Part shown: in pieces, positions 22,307-33,688 of the stretch
Layout of the letters: the number at the start of each line of letters is the position of its first letter
Position numbering within the stretch: position 1 is the stretch's first letter
Origin: Larix kaempferi
Lineage: Eukaryota > Streptophyta > Pinopsida > Pinales > Pinaceae
Length of the DNA: 64,000 nucleotides
Direction: 5' to 3'
NCBI GenBank assembly: GCA_027924585.1
Contig: BSBM01000059.1
Coordinates: 5,952,001-6,016,000, forward strand
Notes under the pieces: generated by a model
The model's database searches: none
What the model was told of the DNA's origin: nothing
Seen by the model: the letters and a program-made list of their open reading frames with translations, nothing else
Position numbers and translations under genes: made by a program

Positions 22307-24241
22307 GTAGAAAATCACCTTAAATAGTGTTGATGTTGGTTTCGATCTCCACACTCATTTTGTTTATGTGCTTTTCCATTCTTTTAGTGATCCTGGTTAT
22401 GCTGCTATAAACATTAACAAGGTCAAGGAAGGCTCGAAACCACCATCAACACTGTTCAAGGTTAGTTTCTTCATATTCTCCCATGTAGGGTGTTGTTCGT
22501 AGTTGTTGCATCTCATAGACTGCAGTCATGAGATCGATGACTCAACATCTCCCACATTTTCCCCTTTCCATCCTCTATTGTCCCCGGTATCACCTTGTCT
22601 CACTTGTAGATACTAGCCTGTGAAGGCTAGTATATCTGGAACATAGATGTTAGCAATATTTCTCTACGCGAAACTGATTGTGACAGCATCTCCTACAAAA
22701 AATAAACAAGCAGGCGAATGCGAGGAGCACTGAAAAAATGGCAAATTAAAGAAACAAAATGAGTGCCGAGCTCGTTTAAACGATGATGATAAGAACAATC
22801 ATCTCCCAACCATAGACAAAGCTATTTGTCTCCCCCGAGCTCAGACCTTCCGATAGAGAACGATGTATATCCGGATATTGGTAGCGCAAACCCTAGAAAA
22901 CAAAGAAGAAACTTCTCCAATAGTGGAGTGCCCCAAAAAATCAGTCTCTTAACTGAAGTAGCGAACCTCTCTTGGCTAGAGCGAACTTGCTTGAGTGAAT
23001 GACGAAATGAGAGGTCGAACTCTCTATTTATACACATCAAAGGGAGACTTTTTTCCTGTTTGGGCCGACCTAACTTTCCCTAACTGCGCCGACATGACTC
23101 GGGCAGTTCTGCCCATTGTATGGGGCAAATTGCCCACTACTTTGGGGCAATTTATCCACTGGTCTGACTTGTCTTGGCGAAATACAGAAAATTACAATTA
23201 ATAAATATTTTCTTTGTGATTTCACTCCTAGGTTTACATTGAGTGTTTTACATGATCGAATACATTGACATCTTTTCCCATAGCAGGTACCTTAACAAGA
23301 TGAAATGCAATGAGAATAACTTCCAAAGTTGTACGGTTTCCAACACTCCCTCTCAACAAAGAAGGTATTCTTCGAACACTGTATTCTAATCTGATTCTTT
23401 ATTTGGTTGACCTATGAGGTGATGCCCCATGCAGCTACTACTCCAACACTACCTCTTGGCCATGGAGGTATCATCAGCATTATCATACTGAAACACATCT
23501 CGATATCATATGTACATCACAGTTATCTCTAACCTCTCTATATCATAAGGAAGGTCTTCCAACACAATCACAGTTAGTTGAGAAGTGTCAACAAATCAAT
23601 CTGTGTGCATCTGCTCAATCCAGTCCATCGGGAAACATGCACTAGCTCCACGACTCTTCCCTCTCCATAGGTGAGTCACTCATGCATCAGCTCAAGAACT
23701 CTGCACAGTCCATCGTAGAGTCTTTCATGCATCAATACAATGTGCTCAGCTCAACCCAGTCCATCGAGTGCCTACATCATCAACACTCCCTCTTAGCTAG
23801 AGAGGTATCATCACGTCGGAAGACATTGTTATCATAAGAGGGTCCATTCCAACACAGGCATACACTCCACAAAGAAGAACGTTCCCTAAATCAACCATCC
23901 ACAAATAAGCATGTTCCACAATGGGACACGCTCCACAGAGGAGTACGTTCCACAACTGAACCATCCCACAAAGGGACCATATCATCTTTTTAAAGAAGAT
24001 ATATAATCTACCTAATGAACTTGGTCATTCTAGACCACAGAGGATTACTTCTACGAGCACTTTATCTGTGGAAGGTGGTAATGATGGGGAAAATCTTTGA
24101 AGAGGAGAAGTGAGATGAGGTGATACGAGGGACAATAGAGGATGGAAAGTGGAAAAATGCCGAAGATGTTGAGTCATCGATCCCATGACTGCAGTCTATG
24201 CGATGAAACGACTACGAAGAACGCCCTACACGAGAGAAAAT
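22307..24241. repeat. Array monomer 2 (diverged)
   Basis: 1,935 bp. The inverted-repeat arms lie at about 22173-22349 and 22431-22606. The sequence is recognisably the same unit but carries many private substitutions, and it is neither the A nor the B variant of the later array. Confidence 0.9.
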
Positions 24242-24284
24242 GTAGAAAATCACCTTAAATAGTGTTGATGTTGGTTTCGAGCTC

Positions 24285-24332
24285 CACACTCATTTTGTTT
24301 ATGTGGTTTTCCATTCTTTTAGCGATCCTGGT
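24285..24332 (+). repeat. Second inverted pair, arm B
   Basis: CACACTCATTTTGTTTATGT...CCATTCTTTTAGCGATCC is matched in reverse complement at 24659-24710. It lies in the spacer of the first inverted repeat while its partner lies outside the right arm, so the two pairings interlock. Confidence 0.7.
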
Positions 24333-24395
24333 TATGCTGATATAAACATTAACAAGGTCAAAGAAGGCTCGAAACCACCATCAACACTGTTCAAG
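24323..24395 (+). other. Exon-like segment flanked by splice-type AG/GT
   Basis: 73 nt preceded by a pyrimidine-rich tract ending TTTTAG and followed by GTTAGT here, GTGAGT in other monomers, the form of an internal exon. It is open in one frame (DPGY...IN.N then EGSKPPSTLFK). The second half is part of the right arm, and its reverse complement, without splice sites, is in the left arm. In later monomers the frame mostly stays open with substitutions (KVKEG, KLNEG or KNKEG), but 41523-41530 has a 1-nt insertion and 53720 a 1-nt deletion. I do not recognise the donor gene. Position relative to monomer start S is S+81 to S+153. Confidence 0.5.
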
Positions 24396-24543
24396 GTTAG
24401 TTTCTTCATTTTCTCATATGTAGGGTGTTGTTCGTAGTCGTTGCATCACATAGACTGCAGTCATGAGATCGATGACTCAACATGTCCCACATTTTTCCCC
24501 TTTCCATCCTCTATTGTCCCTGGTATCCCCTTGTCTCACTTGT

Positions 24544-24573
24544 AGATACTAGCCTGTGAAGGCTAGTATATCT
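24544..24573. repeat. Conserved short stem-loop outside the right arm
   Basis: AGATACTAGCCT, loop GTGA, AGGCTAGTATATCT. In most monomers the arms are ATATACTAGCCT and AGGCTAGTATAT, a perfect 12-bp stem with a 4-nt loop (type B has AGCTTGTGAAGGCT in place of AGCCTGTGAAGGCT). It is kept in every monomer, directly after the right arm. Confidence 0.85.
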
Positions 24574-24658
24574 AAAACATAGATGTTAGCAATATTTCTC
24601 TACGTGAAACTGATTGTGACAGCACCTCCTAACAAAAATAAACAAGCAGGCGAATGCG

Positions 24659-24710
24659 AGGAGCACTGAAAAAATGGCAAATTAAAGAAACAAAATGAGT
24701 GCCGAGCTCG
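24659..24710 (-). repeat. Second inverted pair, arm B'
   Basis: On the minus strand this reads CGAGCTCGGCACTCATTTTG ... CCATTTTTTCAGTGCTCC, the same as arm B at 24285-24332 in a pyrimidine-AG acceptor-like context. It is about 370 bp from its partner. Confidence 0.7.
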
Positions 24711-26302
24711 TTTAAACCATGATGATAAGAACAATCATCTCCCAACCACAGACAAAGTTATTTGTCTCCCACGAGCTCAGACCTTCCGATAGAGAACGAT
24801 GCACATCCGGATATTGGTAGCGCAAACCCTAGAAAACAAGGAAGAAACTTCTCCAATAGTGGAGTAGCGCAAAAAATCAGTCCCTTAACTAAAGTAGTGA
24901 ACCTCTCTTGGCTAGAGAGAACTTGCTTGAGTGAATGACGAAATGAGAGGTCAAACTCTCTATTTATACACATCAAAGGGAGACTTTTTTCCTGTCTGGG
25001 CCGACCTAACTTTCCCTAACTGCGCCGACTTGACTGGGGCAGTTCTGCCCATTGTATGGGGCAAATTGCCCACTGCTTTGGGGCAATTTACCAACTGGTC
25101 TGACTTGTCTTGGGGAAATACGGAAAATTACATTTAATAAATCTTTTCTTTGTGATTTCACCCCTAGGTTTATATTGAGTGTTTTACATGATCGAATACA
25201 TTGACATCTTGTCCCATAGGAGGTACCTTAACAAGATGAAATGCAATAAGATTAACTTCTGAAGTTGTACCGTTTCGAACACTCCCTCTCAAAAGGGAAG
25301 GTATGCTTTGAACATTGTATTCTAATCTTATTCTTTATTTGGTCGACCTATGAGGTGATGCCCCATGCAGCTACTACTCCAACACTGCCTCTTGGCCATG
25401 GAGGTTTCGTCAGCATGATCATACTGAAACACATCTCGATATCATAAGTACATCACAGTTATCTCTAACCTCTGTATATCATAAGGAAGGTCTTCCAACA
25501 CAATCACAGTTAGTCGAGAGGTGTCAACAAATCAATCTTCGTGCATCTGCTCAATCCAGTCCATCGTGAAACATGCACTAGCTCCACGACTCTGCCCTCT
25601 CCATAGGTGAGTCACTTGTGCATCAGCTCAAGAACTCTGCACAGTCCATCGTAGAGTTTATCATGCATCAATACAATGTGCTCAGCTCAACACAATCCAT
25701 CGAGTGCCTACATCATCAACACTCCCTCTTAGCTAAAGAGGTATCATCACGTCGGAACACATCTTGTTATCATAAGAGGGTCCATTCCAACATAGGCATA
25801 CACTCAACAAAGAAGAACGTTCCCCAAATGAACCATCCACAAATAAGCATGTTCCACAATGGGAACAGATCTTGTTATCATAAGAGGCTCCATTCCAACA
25901 CAGGGATACACTCCACAAAGGAGAACGTTCCCCAAATGAACCATCCACAAATATGCACGTTCCACAAAGAAACAATCCCACAATGGGCACATTCCACGGA
26001 GGATAATGTTCCACAAAGCAACCATCCCACAAAGGGACCATATCATCTTTTTAAAGAAGATGTATGATCTACCCGATGAACTTGGTCATTCTAGACAACA
26101 GAGGATTACTTCCTCAAGCACTTTATCTGTGGAAGGTGGCAATGATCGGGAAAATCTTTGAAGAGGAGAAGTGAGATGAGGTCATACGAGGGACAATAGA
26201 GGATGAAAAGAGAAAAAATGTCGGAGATGTTGAGTCATCTATCCCATGACTGCAGTCTATGCGATGAAACAACTACGAACAACGCCCTACACGAGAGAAA
26301 AT

Positions 26303-28187
26303 GTAGAAAATCACCTTAAATAGTGTTGATGTTGGTTTCGAGCTCCACACTCATTTTGTTTATGTACTTTTCCATTCTTTTAGCGATCCTAGTTATGCTG
26401 CTATAAACATTAACAAGGTCAAGGAAGGCTCGAAACCACCATCAACACTGTTCAAGGTGAGTTTCTTCATTTTCTCCTTTGTAGGGTGTTGTTCGTAGTC
26501 GTTGGATCACATAGACTGCAGTAATGAGATCGATGACTCAACATATCCCACATTTTTCCTCTTTCCATCCTCTATTGTCCCCGGTATCATCTCGTCTCGG
26601 TTGTATACTAGCCTGTGAAGGCTAGTATATCTGGAAGATAGATGTTTGCAATATTCTTATTCGCGAAACTGATTGTGACACCACCTCCTACAAAAAATAA
26701 ACAAACAAGTGAATGCGAGGAACACTGAAAGAATTGCAAATCACAGAAACAAAATGAGTGTCAAGCTCGTTTAAACCATGATGATAAGAACAATCATCTC
26801 CCAACCATAGACAAAGCTATTTGTCTCCCCCGAGCTCAGACCTTCCAATAGAGAACGATGTACATACGGATAGTAGTAGTGCAAACCCTAGAAAACAAGG
26901 GAGAAACTTCTCCAATAGTGGAGAACCCCAAAAAAATCAGTCCCTTAACTAAATTAGCGAACCTCTCTTGGTTAGAGCGAACTTGCTTGAGTGAATGATG
27001 AAATGAGAGGTCGAACTCTCTTTTTATACACATCAAAGGGTGACTCTTTTCCTGACCAGGTCGACCTAACTTTCCCTAACTGTGCCGACCTGACTGGTGC
27101 GGTTCTGCCCATTGTATGGGGCAAATTTCCGACTGCTTTGGGGCAGTTTACCAACTGGTCCGACCTGTCTTGAGGAGAAATACAGAAAATTACATTTAAT
27201 AAATCTTTTCTTTGTGATTACATTTAATAAAGAAGGAGAAATACAGAAAATTACAGAAAATTACATTTAATAAAAAGAATAAATTCTGAAGTTGTACTGT
27301 TTCCAACACTCCCTCTCAACAAGGAAGGTATTCTTCGAACACTGTATTCTAATCATATTCTTAATTTGGTCGACCTATGAGGTGATGCCCCATGCAGCTA
27401 CCACTCCAACACTGCCTCTTGGCCGTGGAGGTATCGTCAACATTATCATACTGAAACACATCTCGATTTCATATGTACATCACAGTTATCTCTAACCTCT
27501 CTATATCATAAGGAAGGTCTTCTAACATAATCACAGTTAGTCGAGAAGTGTCCACAAAGGAACATGCACTAGCTCCACGACTCCGCTCCTCTCCCTAGGT
27601 GAATCACTCGTGCATCAGCTCAAGAACTCTGCACAGTCCATCGTAGAGTCTATTATGCATCAATACAATGTGCTCAGCTCAACCCAGTCCATCTGGTGCC
27701 TACATCATCAACACTCCCTCTTAGCTGGAGAGGTATCATCATATCGGAACACATCTTGTTATCATAAGAGGCTCCATTCCAACACAGGGATACACTCCAC
27801 AAAGGAGGAATTTTCCCAAATGAACCATCCACAAATAAGCATGTTCAACAAAGAAACCATCCCACAATGGGACAAACTCCACGGAGGATAACGTTCCACA
27901 AAGCAACCATCCCACAAAGGGACCATATCATCTTTTTAAAGAAGATATATGATCTACGTGATGAACTTGGTCATTCTAGACAACAGAGGATTACTTCCTC
28001 AAGCACTTTATCTGTGGAAGGTGGCAATGATGGGGAAAATCTTTGAAGAGGAGAAGTAAGATGAGCTGATACGAAGGACAATAGAGAATGGAAAGAGGAA
28101 AAGTGTCGGAGATCTTGAGTCATCGATCCCATGACTGCAATCTATGCAATGAAACAACTACGAACAACGCCCTACACGAGAGAAAAC
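26303..28187. repeat. Array monomer 4 (type A, locally rearranged)
   Basis: 1,885 bp. It begins the strict A/B alternation. Around 27185-27290 the usual sequence is replaced by a scrambled repeat of ACAGAAAATTACATTTAATAA pieces, with loss of about 100 bp. Confidence 0.9.
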
Positions 28188-29088
28188 GTAGAAAATCACC
28201 TTAAGTAGTGTTGATGTTGGTTTCGAGCTCTACATTCATTTTGTTTATTGGTTTTTCCATTCTTTCAGTGATCCTGGTTATGCTGCTATAAACATTAACA
28301 AGAACAAGGAAGGCTCGAAACCACCATCAACACTGTTCAAGGTGAGTTTCTTCATTTTCTCCTGTGTAGGGTGTTGTTCGTAGTCGTTGCATCACATAGA
28401 CTGCAGTAATGAGATCGATGACTCAACATCTCCCACATTTTTCCTTTTTCCATCCTCTATTATCCCTTGTGTCACCTCGTCTCACTTGTATATACTAGCT
28501 TGTGAAGGCTAGTATATCTGGAACGTAGATATTAGCAATATTTCTCTACGAGAAACTGATTGTGACACCACCTCCTATAAAAAATAAACAAGCAGGCGAC
28601 TGCAAGGGTCAATGAAAGAATGGCAAATCGCAGAAAAGAAATGAGTGTCGAGCTCGTTTAAACCATGATAATAAGAAAAATCATCTTCCAACCATAGACA
28701 AAGCTATTTGTCTCCCCCGAGCTCAGACCTTCAAATAGAGAACGATGTATATCCGGATAGTAGTAGTGCAAACCATAGAAAACAAGGGAGAAACTTCTCC
28801 AATAGTGGAGAACCCCAAAAAATCAGTCCCTTAACTGAAGTAGCGAACCACTCTTGGCTACAACAAACTTGCTTGAGTGAATGACGAAATGAGAGGTCGA
28901 ACTCTCTATTTATACACATCAAAGGTGACTTTTTTCCTGACCGGGTTGACCTTGTTACCTCTCAAAAATGCATCTTCATTTGTTCAAAGCCTTCAGAGGA
29001 CAGTTCAGCAAGGGGTGCTACAGCCACAGATGATACCAGTTGTCAACAATGAGGAAAGTATCAGATATCAGAATGAAGCAACCAAAGG

Positions 29089-29412
29089 GTTGGTGTTACA
29101 GCTGGAAATGCAGCTGGGGTGGAGGTGGTAGTCATGCCATATTTTAAAAATCAAGCTCCTATCTACACTGAAGCTAACTGTGTGCTCAGCTGTCTGTTTG
29201 ATTTGCAGCCTGAACGATGGGGTCTACCACCATTCGAAGATTGGATAGCAAACAGTTTGCCAGTTGAACGCTTGTATATTTGAGGCCCTGTTATTAAGGG
29301 ATTTGGTCGTGGTTCAAAGATCCTTGGGATTCCTACTGCCAATTTATCAGCAGATGATCTTTCATCAAATTTTGCCCAGCAAACATGTGGGGTGTGTTAC
29401 CTCCTTTTTTGA
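29089..29412 (+). pseudogene. HAD-phosphatase/riboflavin kinase gene fragment
   Basis: Reading from 29092 gives GVTAGNAAGVEVVVMP, resembling the final motif of a HAD hydrolase domain. A linker follows, then LFDLQPERWGLPPFEDWI and, after an in-frame TGA at 29281-29283, [20 protein letters not shown], the N-terminal signature of the riboflavin kinase domain (G.GRGSK.LGIPTAN). In plants these two domains are fused in one bifunctional enzyme that makes and hydrolyses FMN. Only the junction is present: the HAD core is missing, and the kinase catalytic core after about residue 105 is replaced by unrelated sequence. It lies inside an LTR and is non-functional. Confidence 0.8.
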
Positions 29413-31640
29413 CAAGTTCACCCACAGGACAAAGCATCATGTTGCAGCAGTTAGTGTAACGGTTTTTGCTGACAAAAGAAGCAGATTTTCAACAGGTGCT
29501 CTCCAGGGCAGATGAAATCATTGCTGTTGCAAACTCAGGTGAAGTTATTAATGGTTCATAACATTGAAAAGCATTTGAGACAGTAAAAAATGGTTGTCAA
29601 GAAAACAGGGTTGTGGTTGAAAGAACAACGAATCATGCATGATCCCGAGCAGTGTAAGAACAGGTCAACCGGGAAACGTGGAAATTATCACCACTGCAGA
29701 AATCAGAAAAGTTAAAAGCTCGGGCTACAGCTAAAAAAGAAAAACCCTGTGGAGCTCATACATCCTTATCCCCAGAAATTCTTGACAGTTTCTTATATAA
29801 TGGTCTGCTACCAATTTGTTGAGGTGAAGATAGAGCAGCTGGGAGTTCTCAGCAGCCCAAATTACAAAATTGCGACCCTCCTTGATTATATAGCAGTGAT
29901 CACTGTGAAATGTTTGGACATTATGCTAGACATTTGCGACTTCGGAATGTTCTGTGTGTTGAAGAACTTTGTGACATCTTGAGGAACAGTAGACTCCAGG
30001 GCATTATGGTTCAGGGCACTAAAGGTAAGAAACATATTGAGGGGGCGTGCAAGATTTTTAAACTGGAGTAGGGAAACTTGTGAGGCTGTGGAGTTACTTC
30101 ATTGCAGAATCTCATCATCTGCTTTCTCTGAATTTTGCACCTCTCTTATTATCGAGGGTAGTTCAATACACAATATTCATACTTCTCAGTGACATCCTCG
30201 CGAGTTGTTATCAATGATGATAATCTCTCGTCGTGGTTTTCTCCAATTTTTGTCTGCTGACAGGTAAATTCAATGTAGCCGCAATTGTGCATCAACTGCT
30301 CAGAGTAGAACAGAAATAAAGAAAAGGGGCAGGAACCAATCAATATGAAGAATTTGATTTTCATGTTGAGGAGCTTCCTGACAGCCGAATGGTAGATAAA
30401 CTTCTAGTTGCTGGTTGAGCAGCTGAGTGCAACTCGAATTTTAGTAAATGGCAAACACGCAGCAGTATCTAAAGATTTCATCGGAGGTCATCCCCAGTTG
30501 GCTCGTGAAGTTAAAATGATCGAAGATCATCTGCCAGCTACCAGCTCGAGTTTTTATGGTTTTTTGCAATCGGTTTCCACTTTCCAGCATAGCTCTTATT
30601 TTCGATGGCCGCCGGGCACATCTAGACACCAAATCTGTGATCCATAGACCCGTGATTTTGCTGGCGATTATTGGCATCAAGGTCAATTCCGGATTAGTCG
30701 AAAATTTGATAGATTGTGTTGAAAACACGATTTGTTCTAGCTGTAAAAATTGCCACCATTTATGTGTCATGTGGAACTCAAAGCCGTGGTCACCGTGCCA
30801 TCCTGTCCACACTTACACGCCGAGTTGCAGAACCCCAGAAGAACATCGCAGTATCCAGAAGAAGCTTTCGGAATATGCTATCTGTCAATTTGCTAGAAAC
30901 TATTCTAGGTTACCTCTGCGGTCACACTTGGCATCCCAAATCGACCCGAGTTGGTTAAAATTGGCATGGGCCCTAAAACTTTAGGGATTGAGCATACCTT
31001 AAACGCTTAGCTAAGCAGTTTTAGAGAAACTCTTATTGCCAGAACACGATGAATATGCCGAATTCAAGGATGATGGTCGCCGAGTAAAATTGGTGGATCA
31101 TTCCGTATCCAGCATGGACAGCCGATTTTAAGATATTCACGTTCCAGGTTACAAGTGGCAATCGGTTGTCAAAGATACGGTCTTTGGAGAAATCAACTCT
31201 GCGTTTTATTCAAAGATTGACAATCGTAAAGGTCTGAACCGAACACATTGTTTCCGTTTCCTTCACGCTGTTGACAGCCAAATACAGAGAAAGCGATCTG
31301 GCGGTTCACATGACCACAGTTAGCTCGGGGTTTTAGCAATTAACTAGCACATTAAGAATTGAATCGGTGGGGACGCCATTGACAACCGGGTTATGGAGTG
31401 GGTTGCACATCACATTTCGGCAACCGATTCGGCGGTGATAGACAGAGAGAAGCCAGTTACGCCAACTTATTGATGGTGCTCGACAAATTCCCGAGGGCAG
31501 CGTTCAGCCACCTATCCGATCGGTGTATCATCTTGACAGCTCAAGCTTTTGACGTGGGTGTTTGTGGTTTCGTTGGTAACCAAAGTATGGGTTTCTTTTA
31601 ATAATCAGTAGTGTGTTTCATAACTATTCGTGATAGCTGC
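29413..31640. other. Unidentified coding-like DNA in the LTR's U3
   Basis: Codon-like sequence broken by stops in all frames. Pieces such as KHAAVSKDFIGGHPQLAREVKMIEDHLPATSSSF (split over 30462-30552) and LPEHDEYAEFKDDGRRVKLVDHS (about 31033-31103) look protein-derived, but I do not recognise them. They may be further captured gene fragments. Confidence 0.35.
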
Positions 31641-31826
31641 TCAAATGGAGTTGTGGAGCCATCTCATGGATATGAAATAACTAAAGTGTGAGTGCCATAA
31701 ATAAAGTGGAGTTAGTAATGCTGTCGAAAGGAGGAAAAAGTGGATCTAATTCACCTTTTCCATTTTTTCTTCTTTTATTTTATTATTTTGGTTTTCTTTT
31801 GAAAAGAATAAGAGAGGTTTTGGGCC

Positions 31827-31834
31827 TATAAAAG
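31827..31834 (+). promoter_or_regulatory. LTR TATA box TATAAAAG
   Basis: TTTTGGGCCTATAAAAGCCA is followed by CTCCTTCATTGTAACC, the layout of a plant LTR core promoter and start region. It sets the element on the plus strand. Confidence 0.6.
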
Positions 31835-33688
31835 CCAGCCTCCTTCATTGTAACCAGATGGAGAATTTCGGAAGTTTTTTCCCGTGAGCTTAATAGAAAA
31901 ATATCATGATGGGATTCTTTGGATAAATGGAGAATTCTTTCGTCCTTTCTTTGCCATTTCTATTTGTATGCCATCTTTCATTTTGCATGAGGCAATATCT
32001 CTCTTAGCTCCTTGCTTTTGATTCTTAAGCTGGGATCATCTGAATCGAAGGCTAACAATCTAGCACAACTTTATTTGACCCACGTTTTTCTCTTAAGTTC
32101 TGCGGCTTTCAGGTGTGCTCTAGTGCAAGAGCTCTTAGTTGGTTACTACATTCATCTGGCAGCAAGGTCCTTTTAGAGTTTTCTTTGACTCCATTCGCCC
32201 CTCTCTGATACTGGCACTGGTCTTTCCCTGAGGATTGATCTTCCCTTCCTTTTCCATCATCCATTTTGAAAACTATCTTTTGTTACCCCCGATTCTCTAA
32301 GGTAGCCTCTTCCATTCACCTTGCCCGTTACTGTATCTGCCTTAACGATCCTAGTTTAGGGATACCACCCTAGTGTTGGAGAAGAGCCAACCTGAAGCGA
32401 AGAGGAGAGGAGTGTGGTGACATTGGCCTCTCTCCTGAGAGAGTTGTCATCCAGCTGGCGTTGCACATTTTGGGCTTTCAAAAGACACGCATGCCATTTC
32501 GGAGGACAACAGACCTAACATTCAATAACTGCGCCGACCTGACTGGTGCAGTTCTGCCCATTGTATGGGGCAAATTGCCCACTGCTTTGGGGCAATTTAC
32601 CCACTGGTCCGACTTGTCTTGGGGAAATACAGAAAATTACATTTAATAAATCTTTTCTTTGTGATTTCACCCCTAGGATTACATTGAGTGTTTTACATGA
32701 TCGAATACATTGACATCTTTTCCCATAGGAGGTATCTTAACAAGATGAAATGCAATAAGAATAACTTCCGAAGTTGTACCGTTTCGAACACTCCCTCTCA
32801 AAAGGGAAGGTATTCTTCGAATATTGTATTCTAATCTTATTCTTTATTTGGTCGACCTATGAAGTGATGCCCCATGCAGCTACTACTCCAACACTGCCTC
32901 TTGGCCATGGAGGTATCGTCAGCATGATCATACCGAAACACATCTCGATATCATAAGTACATCACAGTTATCTCTAACCTCTCTATACCATAAGGAAGGT
33001 CTTCCAACACAATCACAGTTAGTCGAGAGGTGTCAACAAATCGATCTTCGTGCATCTGCTCAATCCAGTCCATTGTGAAACATGCACTAGCTCCACGACT
33101 CTGCCCTCTCCATAGGTGAGTCACTCGTGCATCAGCTCAAGAACTCTGCACAGTCCATCGTAGAGTCTATCATGCATCAATACAATGTGCTCAGCTCAAC
33201 CCAATCCATCGAGTGCCTACATCATCAACACTCCCTCTTAGCTAAAGAAGTATCATCACGTCGGAACACATCTTGTTATCATAAGAGGGGCCATTCCAGC
33301 ACAGGCATACACTCAAAAAAGAAGAACGTTCCCCAAATGAACCATCCACAAATAAGCATGTTCCACAATGGCACACGCTCCACAGAGGAGTACGTTCCAG
33401 AAATGAACCATCCCACAAAGGGACCATATCATCTTTTTAAAGAAGATATATGATCTACCTGATGAACTTGGTCATTCTAGACCACAGAGGATTACTTCCG
33501 CAAGCACTTTATCTGTGGAAGGTGGCAATGAGGGGGGAAATCTTTGAAGAAGAGAAGTGAGATGAGGTGATACGAATGACAATAGAGGACGGAAAGGGGA
33601 AAAATGCCGGAGATGTTGAGTCATCGATCCCATGACTGCAGTCTATGCGATGAAACAACTACGAACAACGCCCTACACGAGAGAAAAT

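Larger units (their letters stand above)
24108..24541. repeat. Long inverted repeat (about 176-bp arms), worked example
   Basis: Left arm 24108-24284 (AAGTGAGATGAGG ... GGTTTCGAGCTC) is the reverse complement of right arm 24366-24541 (GGCTCGAAACC ... TCTCACTT), with an 81-bp spacer. Arms match at roughly 85-90% by eye, with only small indels. The same structure occurs in the other monomers at fixed offsets: with S the first base of GTAGAAAATCACC, the left arm is S-134 to S+42 and the right arm S+124 to S+299 (checked at S=55541: 55407-55583 and 55665-55840). The transcript of either strand would fold into a long hairpin. Confidence 0.9.
24242..26302. repeat. Array monomer 3 (with 108-bp internal duplication)
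   Basis: 2,061 bp. The extra length comes from a 108-bp tandem duplication starting at GAACACATCTTGTTATCATA (25755) and repeating at 25863. It also has a missense change in the exon-like segment (GCTGATATA where the others have GCTGCTATA). Confidence 0.9.
28953..32511 (+). mobile_element. 3.56-kb solo-LTR-like element (TSD GACCT)
   Basis: The element starts TGTTACCTCTC and ends GGACAACA, so it has TG...CA ends with TGTT/AACA inverted termini. It is flanked by GACCT at 28948-28952 and 32512-32516, and the host sequence resumes exactly as in neighbouring monomers. A TATAAAAG box at 31827 followed by a short leader suits an LTR promoter, leaving a U3 of about 2.9 kb and an R/U5 of about 0.7 kb. 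No internal LTR pair, PBS or polymerase was found, so a solo LTR is the simplest reading. Its U3 contains a decayed riboflavin kinase gene fragment and other unidentified, coding-looking sequence. Confidence 0.75.
28188..33688. repeat. Array monomer 5 (type B), split by LTR insertion
   Basis: The monomer is 28188-28952 plus 32517-33688, interrupted by the 3,559-bp element and one copy of its 5-bp TSD. Without the insertion it is about 1,937 bp, the normal B length. The insertion lies about 40 bp upstream (minus-strand sense) of the monomer's TATA box. Confidence 0.9.

Noticed and set aside
24544-24577. Helitron 3' end (stem-loop followed by CTRR)
   Set aside because: Most monomers have CTGG directly after the 12-bp stem, but there is no spacing as in Helitrons, no TC 5' end and no A/T insertion site. 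The stem-loop is instead a fixed part of the tandem monomer.
30441-30984. Overlapping frames of 123 and 142 codons on opposite strands within the 28953 element
   Set aside because: Both strands are open by chance in a region with stops in the apparent ancestral frame; neither has a recognisable motif.
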